Below are positions 56,701 to 64,000 of a DNA stretch of 64,000 nucleotides, in pieces. The first letter of the stretch is position 1; each line of letters starts with the position of its first letter. The translations under genes were made by a program, and so were the position numbers. The notes beneath the pieces are model-generated. The model had not been told where the DNA came from. It did no database searches and saw nothing but the letters and a program-made list of their open reading frames with translations. Source of the DNA: Phoronis australis. Its lineage: Eukaryota > Phoronida > Phoronidae. Location of the stretch: assembly GCA_002633005.1 (NCBI GenBank), contig NMRA01000058.1:1-64000 (forward strand), given 5' to 3'.

Positions 56701-57064
56701 GTTTCAGATAAATCAGACGTCAATTAGACAACAGATGGCTGATGGCAGTCTAGATCGAAGTTTTGTTATGGATGCAGTAGGTCCAATTTTGCCTCACATG
56801 TTCTTTAGTTTGTCAAAAATTTTGAAAGCAACTCAGGATGGAGACTTCAAAGCTGTGTTAAGTGTGCATGAGCAAACTACACCATTTAACGTGGGCTCAA
56901 ACAATAGCAGTAGTGAGGCTGACTGTGACAGTGACAGGAATGATACGAACAGTTTTGGACTGGACCAAGATGTCATGGAATACTTACGGTCGAAGTGCAG
57001 TTTCGTCAAAACAGGAATGCGTGAGATTTTGTGCAGGGATAACTTGCTAACTTGGTCGAGTTAA
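35483..57064 (+). CDS. DONSON: DONSON orthologue, complete coding region in 9 exons
   Basis: The gene encodes 568 aa, against 566 aa for human DONSON. Coding exons are 35483-35758, 40887-41081, 42844-42962, 44829-44885, 47774-47952, 50798-50918, 51463-51636, 54233-54461 and 56708-57064. Phases join throughout, giving 1707 bp including the stop. DONSON (Drosophila humpty dumpty) is a nuclear replication factor that helps assemble the CMG helicase and protects stalled forks; this is family knowledge. Recognisable blocks are RRNPF (near residue 55), [18 protein letters not shown] (about 115-132), [28 protein letters not shown] (about 230-248), [51 protein letters not shown] (about 428-444), GPILPH and the C-terminal LTWSS. 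An acidic Asp/Glu stretch lies in exon 7 and an extra Ser/Asp-rich insert in exon 9. A splice acceptor precedes the ATG directly. Confidence 0.94.
37281..37620 (-). mobile_element. L1/Tx1-like LINE fragment, antisense in DONSON intron 1
   Basis: The - strand frame 37587-37297 reads [42 protein letters not shown] and [17 protein letters not shown] then FIWN. This is the post-reverse-transcriptase region of L1/Tx1-type elements. It resembles the region at 63384-63079, a different copy of a related element. Confidence 0.8.
37940..38360. repeat. Possible distant relative of the CTAGTGGC family
   Basis: The segment has CTCCTAGTGGCTATTG at about 38018 and ends with a 'gatgcaccgtgggtgcat' and 'cgctcttgtaa' motif, similar to the end of block 4. 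The similarity is short, so the assignment is tentative. Confidence 0.4.
40502..40590. repeat. Dispersed repeat fragment, copy 2
   Basis: It matches 1883-1965 through 'gaatattgggaac', 'ttcattttggaca' and 'aatcctggatgaag', with several differences. Confidence 0.7.
40821..40886 (+). repeat. Duplicated exon-2 acceptor and exon start
   Basis: The exon 2 beginning TCTGAGGA-GAGGACCAGACTGCAGAT occurs here as well as at 40887, each after a CAG or TAG acceptor (gcttctcag and acttctag). The repeat unit is 66 bp, or 22 codons. If the upstream acceptor were used, the frame would be kept but would meet TAG at 40884-40886, the acceptor of the second copy. Confidence 0.9.
40887..41081 (+). CDS. DONSON: DONSON coding exon 2
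   Basis: It encodes residues 93-157, [18 protein letters not shown] to SIVRCSQCR, including [13 protein letters not shown] and SKPFTW. The donor is GTACGT. The acceptor and the first 34 exon bases are tandemly duplicated 66 bp upstream (see findings). Confidence 0.93.
41116..41503. mobile_element. Long-terminal-inverted-repeat MITE in DONSON intron 2
   Basis: TTCCGTAGATAAGCC at 41116-41130 is exactly inverted as GGCTTATCTACGGAA at 41489-41503. Similarity of the arms continues inward for about 80 bp with indels (CCCATGGGC, CAGAAAAT, AAATAAA-GCC). The 388-bp element has no ORF. Target-site duplication is not obvious. It begins only 34 bp after the exon 2 donor. Confidence 0.82.
42377..42450 (-). 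mobile_element. SINE tail fragment
   Basis: It carries 'gcgtaggcct' and 'gggcccattgc' segments like the tails of the two SINE copies, without the tRNA-like head. It is a 5'-truncated copy. Confidence 0.55.
42844..42962 (+). CDS. DONSON: DONSON coding exon 3
   Basis: It encodes residues 158-196 plus two bases, [20 protein letters not shown] to APDYRI. It contains [13 protein letters not shown], which matches human HPALSWLPLFPRI. The acceptor is ctttcag. The donor GTTTGT is weak but is required by phase. Confidence 0.92.
43793..44028. mobile_element. MITE with GC-rich inverted ends and target duplication
   Basis: CATGCGCGCACCC (43793-43805) is inverted at 44018-44030. TGGTCTT occurs directly before 43793 and again from 44029, a likely 7-bp target-site duplication that overlaps the outermost inverted bases. 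It contains a GGGGGCTCGAACGAGCCCCC palindrome. A diverged copy is at 62893-63135. Confidence 0.8.
44085..44300. repeat. Dispersed repeat fragment, related to 4330-4560
   Basis: It has the same ordered segments as 4330-4560 (GAAAAG-TGCACAAAGGC and GAGACCAGAACCAACTA). It directly follows the MITE. Confidence 0.55.
44462..44686 (-). mobile_element. tRNA-derived SINE, copy 2 (DONSON intron)
   Basis: Same organisation as 23821-24043: head AGGAGGCGTTGTGGCCTAGTG, B-box-like GGTCCGAGTACC and the tail with 'gtctggtaca' and 'gaccattgca'. It is antisense to DONSON. The B box has changed, so the promoter is probably dead. Confidence 0.75.
44829..44885 (+). CDS. DONSON: DONSON coding exon 4
   Basis: A 57-bp exon for residues 197-215 plus two bases, [19 protein letters not shown] with Trp216 split. 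It corresponds to human SNDATLQHVLMSDW. The acceptor is ttttgcag and the donor is GTGAGT. Confidence 0.9.
45230..45650 (+). mobile_element. Degenerate LINE 3' end in DONSON intron 4
   Basis: In the + strand it reads [11 protein letters not shown], then [12 protein letters not shown] and further decayed segments. This resembles the RLRTGH...HxHRxxL end of LINE polyproteins. Stops and frame changes are frequent. A GCAAAAAGAAGAA tail lies at about 45636-45648. The upstream 45060-45140 is another repeat of unknown class. Confidence 0.65.
45651..47773. other. DONSON intron 4, remaining sequence
   Basis: Contains one short tandem duplication (46710-46779). No other element or exon was recognised. 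Confidence 0.5.
46710..46779. repeat. Tandem duplication, 35-bp unit
   Basis: Two copies of a unit AAGTGGG-CTATTGGAAACAA begin at 46710 and 46745. A partial third copy (GCAAAATTATTGCAGG) precedes them. Confidence 0.85.
47774..47952 (+). CDS. DONSON: DONSON coding exon 5
   Basis: It encodes residues 216-275 plus one base, with [30 protein letters not shown] and [10 protein letters not shown]. This is one of the best conserved blocks of DONSON. The longer open frame starting at 47746 in another frame is a shadow. The donor is GTAGTC. Confidence 0.95.
48351..48388. repeat. Perfect 38-bp palindrome
   Basis: GCTCTTTGTCAAGGGTGT is followed by GC and its exact reverse complement. It lies at the left border of repeat block 4, next to ATTGATTTAAAT. 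One arm with a single change also occurs at 18220-18238 without the mirrored half. Confidence 0.95.
49309..50241. other. Assembly gap of 933 Ns
   Basis: A run of N inside repeat block 4. Open reading frames that cross it are artefacts. Confidence 0.99.
50617..50791. repeat. 26-bp minisatellite abutting DONSON exon 6
   Basis: About six diverged copies of AAGTTCATGATGTCAGTGG plus a TACCAGT-like end, starting at 50617. The last copy runs into the acceptor of exon 6 (50797). The polypyrimidine tract is therefore supplied by, or squeezed behind, the repeat. Confidence 0.85.
50798..50918 (+). CDS. DONSON: DONSON coding exon 6
   Basis: It encodes residues 276-315 plus two bases, [17 protein letters not shown] to NEEQN, matching human GIEFSLPLIKES and followed by an acidic linker. 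The acceptor cttgtag ends a 26-bp minisatellite. The donor is GTAAAC. Confidence 0.92.
51463..51636 (+). CDS. DONSON: DONSON coding exon 7
   Basis: It encodes residues 316-373 plus two bases. The acidic run [17 protein letters not shown] is followed by [10 protein letters not shown], which matches human EESFSWLEEMGV. Two donors are possible. GTAAAA at 51629 leaves phase 0, which fits no downstream acceptor. GTATCC at 51637 leaves phase 2, which joins exon 8, so it is preferred. Confidence 0.82.
51745..52370 (+). mobile_element. LINE fragment with RNase H in DONSON intron 7
   Basis: The + strand reads [59 protein letters not shown] and [13 protein letters not shown], then an RNase H start [20 protein letters not shown]. 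This is the end of reverse transcriptase plus RNase H of an I/R1-like or similar non-LTR element. Frameshifts and a stop break it. The opening part imitates an exon (ttccag before TTAAGTGAG, gtaagg after CCCTG) but belongs to the LINE. Confidence 0.85.
52715..53715 (+). repeat. CTAGTGGC repeat family, block 5 (DONSON intron)
   Basis: It starts with TTTATGCGCCCATATG, like block 4, and contains several monomers with CCTAGTGG cores. A second family start (gcacccatgtggtcgcattt) lies near 53318, so two partial elements abut here. Confidence 0.82.
54233..54461 (+). CDS. DONSON: DONSON coding exon 8
   Basis: It completes codon 374 and encodes residues up to 450: [12 protein letters not shown] to GATLQSLK, including [13 protein letters not shown] and [17 protein letters not shown]. 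The acceptor is taken as gcaaggtag ending at 54232, the one that fits the phase. The donor is GTAATT. Confidence 0.88.
55048..55232. repeat. Perfect 37-bp inverted repeat with 111-bp loop
   Basis: 55048-55084 (AGCGAAAAAAAAGATTTAGC onward) is exactly inverted at 55196-55232. A segment of the loop end, AATTCCTTAATTCCGATAAT, is repeated directly near 55443. It lies in DONSON intron 8, so transcripts of the gene could fold here. There is no ORF of note, and the frame at 54820-55188 has no recognisable domain. Confidence 0.92.
56113..56350 (+). repeat. Dispersed repeat with internal AAT microsatellite, copy 2
   Basis: It has the same order as 22895-23200, but the AAT run is only four or five triplets. 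Confidence 0.8.
56708..57064 (+). CDS. DONSON: DONSON last coding exon
   Basis: It encodes residues 451-568: INQTSIRQQ, then [26 protein letters not shown], a Ser/Asp/Asn-rich insert of about 20 residues that I do not recall in the human protein, and [15 protein letters not shown] ending with TAA. The acceptor is cttgtttcag. No clear AATAAA was found in the next 300 bp. Confidence 0.95.
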   Translation: MNQTSIRQQMADGSLDRSFVMDAVGPILPHMFFSLSKILKATQDGDFKAVLSVHEQTTPFNVGSNNSSSEADCDSDRNDTNSFGLDQDVMEYLRSKCSFVKTGMREILCRDNLLTWSS

Positions 57065-58100
57065 TAAGAGCGAATGCTTGTAGTATCAAATCATTTTCAA
57101 TATACATATCCTGTGTATTCCTTTCATTCATTAGTGACTTTTTATTTCACTAGTAATTTATTTCTAACTGACTTTTGCTTGTAAACTACTTCTGTTAGAT
57201 TTTGTTGGTGACAGGATGAGTGTACAACGATATGATAAGCCTACTCAAAGTGCTGAGTGGGGACTGTGTAATGTGGAACCCACTTAGTGTTATTCCCTCG
57301 ATTTCGAAGTAAATTAATAAGCAGGATATCCTATTATTATGAAAAGGATATCAAACCCAATTTTGGCCTATTGATAAATGTTAAAAACAACTTTACCATC
57401 CAGTTTTGGGAAGCAAAGTATTGCTGTGTAACCCTTGACAACCAGCAAAAGTTTGGTGCAAAATTTGAACACTTCTTACACGGTCTGCTGAACGGGCAAG
57501 TGTGACCTACGCTTTAGGAGAGTTACATAACATCTGTAGGGAAGGAAACCCCACCAAGAACTGTAATGTCCAATGCATGACATGGGAAGTATGAGTTTTT
57601 AGTTGAATTCTGCTCTTATCACTTAAGTGGGATGCCACTGATGCATTAACAGGTGACATAACAAGGATTGAAATGACCAAAACAGAGTTTAGTATCTTTT
57701 TAAGCAAGTTTTGACTTGGCGGTGATCGTAACAATTGTTATAAGCAGCTGGCTTCTTGAAAGTCAATAATACAGATAGTCAAGTTCCTACTGTATTCAGT
57801 TCCTTATTTGGAAAAGTCCCTTGCCTAACAGGTGTTGTTACCGTACTTCACACAATACATCATACCTTGTTTCACCACATAAAAGTGCAGCGCATGTATT
57901 CTAGTGTTACTTATAAGATGCATTTAAAGATGTTGTAAGGAATACATGAAAGTGCCATTTGAAATCGCCCAGAGGGTTCTGGTCACTATCTCAGAATTGC
58001 ATTACTGAGACATTTATCATGACTACGATGATTACTTGCAAAATTTCATTTACCTGTCCCAAAAGGTCTCACGAGATATGTCCCTTTAAAATATTGGATG
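57065..58100. other. 3' flank of DONSON
   Basis: The DONSON 3' UTR starts here and its end is not determined. No other gene is recognised. Confidence 0.5.
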
Positions 58101-58935
58101 CAAAGGCGGATTTAGGAGGGGGGCCAGGGAGCCCCCGCCTCCTTGGCTGCCGCAAAAAAAATAGATCCAATTTCAAGTGTCAAATTCGGAACACGGCTCA
58201 ATCGTAACGAAACGATATCCCAGGCGACCGGCAGTGGCGCTGCGCACTACGACTCCGTTTCCGTCGTCTGCTTTACTGTGTGATGAAGAAAATTCGTTCA
58301 TTTTTTAAAGAAAATGGAATCTGAGTGACGATGAAAAAACAGAAGCTGCTGGTAAGATGTGAATTTTAATCGAAGCCTTAGTGAATCACTCAGAAACTTA
58401 TAATTCTCTCTTTGTCAAACCTTAACTTAAGACGATTTCCAAAGCAATTGCGTCATTAATGCCAACACAAAAAACGGATTTGATCTTTTGGGCAATTGAA
58501 GACTATTTTAAACACGACAAATTTATTACGAACTGACTGCACAAAATATAAAAAGTGTAATGAGCATTACAAAAAGAAGTAGGTTTCGTGCGCAAACGCT
58601 GTGGACCATAAACAAGTAGGTCTCTTATTGCCAAATCATGAGTGAAGTCATGGTGGTGCAGTGGCATGTCTGTGGTAACTGCAGTTTTTCATGTTTGATA
58701 CGTTCCCCGTGTTTTTTTTTTTGTTTCTTTTTATTTGCCTTTTTTTCTTGGATAATACTTCAGGAATCTAGGTAAATGCTTGAATTTTAGAGAAAAAACA
58801 GAAAAATTTTCCTGGGTGGGAGGGGGGCAAAACCCCGTCCCGATCTCCCCCCATTCGGTGCTATGCGCATCTAATCGTGCAAATGTTTTAAGACAAAATG
58901 TTGGGCCCCCTTGTGATATCCTAGATCCGTCACTG
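58101..58935. mobile_element. hAT-like non-autonomous element, 835 bp
   Basis: The left end CAAAGGCGGATTTAGG and the inverted right end CAGTGACGGATCTAGG agree at 13 of 16 bases and are followed by G-rich and C-rich tracts. GGATG flanks both sides; hAT elements normally give 8 bp, so the duplication has decayed or the class is different. No transposase frame is visible. Confidence 0.7.
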
Positions 58936-59274
58936 GGATGCCAGGCATATTTTTGCCCTCATGAGTTGAAACTGCTTCTAATTTCAAAATAAGCTTTTGA
59001 TTGCACTGAAACTGGCACCAGTATGGATTAACAGGATACCAGGTTGTCAGAATCTGTTCGCGGAATTCATCCAACAAATGTCATAGTACCTGAACTGAGG
59101 CGGTCCCAAAAAAATTCAGACTGAGAATCCTGAATTCGATTTTTGACTGGCCCGGCCCACAGTATTTAATAAAAGTAGTTAAGGCTCAATGTCATAAAGT
59201 ATGCTCTTTATAACTGTTAATGTTACCGTTATAAGTAATAAACAATTTACGTGGTCAATGTTGAAGTTATTTGA

Positions 59275-59445
59275 CACAAAAAAATTTGGAAGGATCAATA
59301 TGAAAATTGGCATGCAGGTGTGTTTTTCTGATGAGGAGGTCGCAATTGACGTTGATTTTCGGGCATGTTCAACTAATCTGGCTCCCGCTAGTGGAGCTTT
59401 TGTTTCAGTTTGTGTCTACTGCTCCTTAAAGTCCTAGTACCACGT
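59275..59445 (+). repeat. CTAGTGGC repeat family, single-monomer fragment
   Basis: One monomer carrying 'atatgaaaattggcatgcag', then a 'cgctagtggagcttttgttt' core and a 'ctccttaaagtcct' end. These features match the third monomer type of block 4. Confidence 0.7.
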
Positions 59446-60931
59446 TTTCAAACCTCACAGTTAGAAGTTCTAAGGAACCAAACAGTACCTATCCCATAAC
59501 CAACACAGAATCCGTTGTCGAAGAAAATTTAAATAAACGTGCCACTCATGATTCCGACCCGAAGATTACACTGTCATTTTGAACCAACCGCGAAACTGGA
59601 AGTACAATTTATTCAGGACTGAACCCAAAAACGCCGGCGCCAGTGTGCGTCGCGACTGAAGCAGCCGAGTGTCAGTTACTAGCTTGCAAACGGGGTTAAA
59701 ATAATCGACAGCGGACCTTGATTTAAGTAAAACCAAAATAAGGGACAATTTGTACTGAAACTGTTGACAAAATGTGGCATAATAAATTTTATCAGAAATT
59801 ATTTTGCCGGATTCTAGCCGATGACCTGGTGCGAACTGATTGAGACCACTGCGCTGACGAAAGACGAAGGCATACCGTCCCTGGCTGTTTTATCGAAATG
59901 AATGCTTCCAATCATAAATGCCCTAGTATACATACAAAGACCCCAGTATACGGCAAAGATAGTTTCCGACACTTGCATAAAATTACGAACTAGTCACAGT
60001 ACTGTGCCAGCAATAGAATAACAAGGCCGACTGATGGCGGGCTAAAATGAGGCTAAGCGTGCTTTAATTGGGTGTAATTAACTCTGGTAAATAGAACAAC
60101 GAACATGCAATATCAAAATAACTGTAAAATTGCTATTCACTTAGAATATTTTGACGATTGAACTTGCGATTGAAAATATCAAAAATGAATTTAGACGGAA
60201 ACTAAGATACCGGCTATGGTCTCCCGCCACTTCCGTTGCGGCTGAGTGACTGCCAAGCTCAGTAAGAAAACTTTCCATGGAGCCAAATGGTATTGATGAA
60301 TAAAAGGAATAGTTCCCGTTCAGACAAAAACATTCGTATAGGCCGAACTGAGCTGCTTGCCGGACTGCCTGGCATGCCGTGCGCGGACATAGTGTTCTGC
60401 GGGGCAAGATGAACACATTAGTTAGCTACCCGGGCCTTGAATGAGTGAAATTCGCGTGACAAAGGGATTAAAAAATACCGCGTCATGCTCCTATCACTGC
60501 AATATTTTCCCATCGCCGACATTCAGCTCATTGACTACAATTCACTACACTCCATCAACACCCCCCCCCCTCACTGACCCCGTTTGCGTCGCGGAAATTT
60601 TATATTTAGACAACAGAGATACTATATTGTAAGTTTTTGTCAGTTTTTAAAATACATTTTCCCTAATAATTGAAAAATCAAAACCAATTTAGCAAGTGAT
60701 TATTTTCGCGGCGAAGAGTCACGGCAACTGCAGGGGAATTACTTCGCCGGTGAATTACTGGGTCCGGGCAGCAAAATCAAAGCACAAGTGCGCGTTACTG
60801 CAATTGAGGTGTGGAGCTCACTGTAGTGAGATAAAGTTGTTTTTGGTTGTTGAAACATCGCCGTGTGAGGCTGTTTTTTATTTTACATTTTTAACAGCCA
60901 GTAAAGCTGGTGCCGATTTGCTGCCAAGCAC
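59446..60931. other. CpG-richer unique stretch, no gene recognised
   Basis: CG dinucleotides are more frequent than in most of the window (for example around 59630-59700, 60200-60400 and 60700-60800). This could mark a promoter of an unseen gene, but no first exon was recognised. A run of ten C lies at about 60560-60571. Confidence 0.35.
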
Positions 60932-61025
60932 AGGCGTCCTCAGCTTCTGATCGTCCCCGATACACCATATATAATATTATAGTATTACATAGTGTATTGG
61001 GGACGATCAGATGCTGAGGACGCCT
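60932..61025. mobile_element. 94-bp palindromic foldback element with 13-bp flanking repeat
   Basis: The arms begin AGGCGTCCTCAGC and pair for about 34 bp with two mismatches around an AT-rich centre. TGCTGCCAAGCAC lies directly before, and TGCTGCCAAGTAC one base after, suggesting a 13-bp target duplication with one change. Confidence 0.82.
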
Positions 61026-61134
61026 ATGCTGCCAAGTACGCTCTGCGGTCACGCGGCGTCCGGGTAGTCATACCGTAATTGCTCATTCTAGCATGGGCGG
61101 CGCGTCATGGGGGGGCTCATAGCATCCATTACAT

Positions 61135-61600
61135 TTTCCCGTTGATCCCCACTTGTTCGATTCTATAGCCAAACAACAAGTTGGGAAGAACACCCCTGTA
61201 CCCAATATCTCACACGACTGGTTAACTCCATTCTGGCATTCATGGTTGGAGGCCAGCTCTCTTTTGTTCGACAATTAGTAATTGCTCTAATCTCCAGTAA
61301 GATCATATCTAGCCTGACTGGGCTGTGCTGCTAAAAATGTAAGTTAACTGTAACATATTTGAACATAAACCAATGATTTCTGAAATCCTCGTGAAATGGT
61401 GATCATGTTTAGTTCAGAATTGCCAAAATCGCCCAAATAAACAGAATTTACGACAAAATTCTTTCCGAATGTACCAATTCGCTCTGGGTTTGACTGTGTC
61501 GCACGTGCTCTGTAATAAGTCTGGTAGATAATTGGCCTGCCTGTTGTCGTACCAGACAAAAGACTGTGCTTGACATCAGTTACAAAGAAGCTAGATGTTA
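61135..61600. repeat. Dispersed repeat 'ATAATTGGCCTGC', third long copy
   Basis: It matches 4850-5265 and 6400-6810: ACTTGTTCGATTCTATAG, GTTAACTCCATTCTGGCAT, CTCTAATCTCC and then GATAATTGGCCTGCC. Confidence 0.8.
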
Positions 61601-61954
61601 TCACACGGTCATAACCCTCTACGTCTGGTAAAGTCACTGAACGGAAAAACGCTATCGTGTCCCCACTTTTTTCAGTGCCGCGACACCTATAGGCGATGCA
61701 CCACATGGGGCTGGGGGGGCTTTTCGTATAAAGTAAACAACTGCTGCATGGAATTAAGGAGAACAACAAAATTTTTCCATTTCTCAGAGAAGCTGTCATA
61801 TACAAAATTTTTATGTGCAATAAATTTTTCAGCATTGTAGTACACCTAAGTAAATGTAACAAGCTTGTGAATTTAGGTATATTTTGTGACGTCTCTCCTT
61901 GTAAATGTTCTGTTTGGCCAGTAACATCAAAATGTTAAATAGAAAATCATGTGT

Positions 61955-64000
61955 CTAAAGGCAAGAATAACACTTTATAAGAGATAAAGTTGGGAAGCTG
62001 AGTGGGAAACTTTTGAAGTAGCTTTCCGAATTCCTTCCAAAAATCGTGTACAGGGCGACATGCCCAAAAAGCTGTGACATTGTCTTTGGAGCTTTGTTAC
62101 AAAAGGAACATAGATTAGAATCCCAAAAAGGTATTTGTTGCAATTATCTTGTGTAATATTCTGAATTAGAACCATCTAATATTGGGATTCTTTGTAATTT
62201 CATAAGGCAATGCGTATATTTTCTTCTTCCAATCAAACTCCTTATTCTATTTCCCCTTTACACTGTAACTTAGAAGGTTTCTTAATGTCGTTAAAGATAT
62301 ATAAAAATATCTCTACAACCCTTCACATCTTTCCATAAGTGAGTAATTGTTAATGGCATGCAAATGGAATAGACATTAAAAGTTTTGAATTTACTTTGAA
62401 ATAGACTTTTTGAAGCCTTAGAAAAGAAACAATACCATTATATGCTACAAATTTGATTTTTACATCGAACCCATTTATCATATGGTCTAAACCAACGACA
62501 TCGCTATCCGAGGTATAGGCCTACATATCTCTGATAAATCTTAAGCCTTTTACAAATCGAGTCTTCTGCCTCCGATCCCCAAGTTACTAATAAAGCACAA
62601 AGGTTGATTCAAAAAGTCTTCTTTACTCGCAACAATTATTTTCTTATAGAAAGGTGTCATACTGTACTTCCAAATACGTCACACCAGTAGGAATTATCAA
62701 TTAGAATAACTTCGACTCAATAAAGTCTTATCCAAATGAAGCAAAATTCTTTAAGAACGGATAGAGTGAGTATAGTAACTCGGCTTTCAAGGTATCTACG
62801 AGCCATGGTGAGTTCTAAAGCTTTGCTGAACGTTTGTATATCAACCATTTGAAGTCCTCCTCGATCTTGTCCTAAACAGGCCGTAGTTCGTTACGAGCAC
62901 GTGCGCTCACCCAGGGGGGTGGGGGCTCGGGCCGCTCGAACGAGCCCTCCATTTGGCGAAGTAAGCAAAAAGGTCCGCCTCTGAGAGACAGTCATTAAAC
63001 ATGCGCAAACGCGTAATTCACAGTGGTGCTCCCGTTTTTTTTTTTTTTGTTTTTTTTTAGTCCGCACCTTTTTTGTTATCAAAAGGACCACAAGGAATTC
63101 CAGCGCCCCATATTGAAGGGTTGGCGCGAGCATGGAGCATGCCATACAATTCTAAAGAATATCGTATTCAATTCATCCAAGACTTTTACCGGTGAATTTG
63201 ATAATCTTGACAACAAAAAATTAAGTTTGGAAATGGTTAACGTTTTAATTACAGTTACTCTACCAAACGGCGTTAAATTTCGTCGACTACAACTTTTTAA
63301 TAAAGATTTAATCTCAGGCATTCTTGCAGCGAAGTCCTTATGCGTCATATTTTCCAATTGAGTGTCAAAATTCACCGCAAACATCTAAAAGATTTTTTGT
63401 CCAAGACTGACTGACTTGTAGGAATCACGTCATCACTACCACTTTTACTTCCAAACCATATGGCTGTTGTTTAATTCACATTCACTTGGAGACCGGAGAG
63501 ACTAGCAAACACATGTACATCCAATGTGCTAGCCAATGACAAATTTGACCCATCCAAAGTAATTGATGAGTCGTCTGCATATTGTGAAATCAAATATTCC
63601 TTATTTCCTGCAACTACACATACAATAATTTTATTATAATTGATTAAATACGTCAAAATTTCCGCACATACTATGAAAATGTAAGGAGACAAAGGGTCAC
63701 ATTGTCTGCAGCCACGCGAAATATTGAACCAGGAAGATGAGTGACCATTTACGACAACACACAACTTAATGTTACTATAAAAGACTTTTACCCACCTTCT
63801 GATCGACCAACCAAATTTAAGGAAAGATAAAGTTTTTTGAATAAAATTCTACGACAATGAATCAAATGCTTTCTCAAAATCGATCAGTAGGAGCAATCCT
63901 GGTTTGTTAGGTGACTGGGTATAAAACATTAACTCAAATAGAACGAGGATATATTCGTTCATATTTCTTCCAGAAACAAAAGCTGTCTGGTCCTTACTGA
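61955..64000 (-). mobile_element. Degenerate L1/Tx1-like LINE, runs off the window
   Basis: Read on the - strand from 64000 it gives LLLIDFEKAFDSLS, then RRWVKVFYSNIK, NISRGCRQCDPLSPYIFI, SQYADDSSITLDGS (reverse-transcriptase YADD motif), KSLLKSCSRRNLTPFGRVTV, GLQMVDIQTFSKALEL and, near 62130, a C-terminal NLCSFCNKAPKT segment with LFGH. An in-frame TAG follows FDSLS, and frameshifts are frequent, so it is not active. The N-terminal endonuclease part would lie right of the window. A MITE at about 62893-63135 splits it. Confidence 0.85.
62893..63135. mobile_element. MITE inserted in the LINE, related to 43793-44028
   Basis: It shares GGGGGCTCG, GCTCGAACGAGCC, CATTTGGC-AAGT and GCAAAAAGG with the element at 43793. 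The left end GCACGTGCGCTCACCC and the inverted right end CATGCTCGCGCCAACCC are only similar. It separates LINE segments that read as one element on either side, so it inserted later. Confidence 0.7.

Overview
This window is animal nuclear DNA: AT-rich, with long introns, GT-AG splice sites and many degenerate transposons. The recognisable genes look like invertebrate deuterostome orthologues. I would guess a hemichordate or similar marine deuterostome, but the species cannot be fixed from this sequence. Three protein-coding genes can be supported. (1) The last exon of a RAB39-type small GTPase lies on the + strand at 2340-2769; the rest of that gene is upstream of the window. (2) A complete CCDC83 orthologue lies on the - strand, with 11 coding exons between 28739 and 12613 (430 aa). 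(3) A complete DONSON (humpty-dumpty) orthologue lies on the + strand, with 9 coding exons between 35483 and 57064 (568 aa). All exon phases of CCDC83 and DONSON join correctly by hand, and each exon was recognised by similarity remembered for the human proteins, not by a search.

Layout. 1-2339 is presumed RAB39 intron and carries a higher-order minisatellite (about 1048-1881) that ends at a one-base N. 3279-7500 is a direct duplication joined at another N and is probably an assembly artefact. 7501-12612 has no gene I can see. 12613-28739 is CCDC83, whose introns hold three blocks of a 'CTAGTGGC' repeat family, a tRNA-derived SINE and a Penelope-like retroelement remnant. 28740-35482 separates the divergent CCDC83 and DONSON genes and includes a likely CCDC83 5' UTR intron, an incomplete hAT-like end and a LINE tail. 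35483-57064 is DONSON, with introns full of LINE fragments, MITEs, a second SINE, a large gapped repeat block (933 Ns) and two strong inverted repeats. 57065-64000 holds a hAT-like MITE, a CpG-richer stretch, a 94-bp palindromic element and a degenerate L1/Tx1-like LINE on the - strand that is interrupted by a MITE.

The three genes do not form a functional unit that the sequence can show. RAB39 is a membrane-traffic GTPase, CCDC83 is a coiled-coil protein of unknown function, and DONSON is a replication-initiation and fork-protection factor. CCDC83 and DONSON start 6.7 kb apart and point away from each other. The least explained features are the ordered three-monomer CTAGTGGC repeat family, in which all five intronic blocks lie in the sense direction of their host gene; the tandemly duplicated splice acceptor of DONSON exon 2; and several long perfect or near-perfect palindromes.
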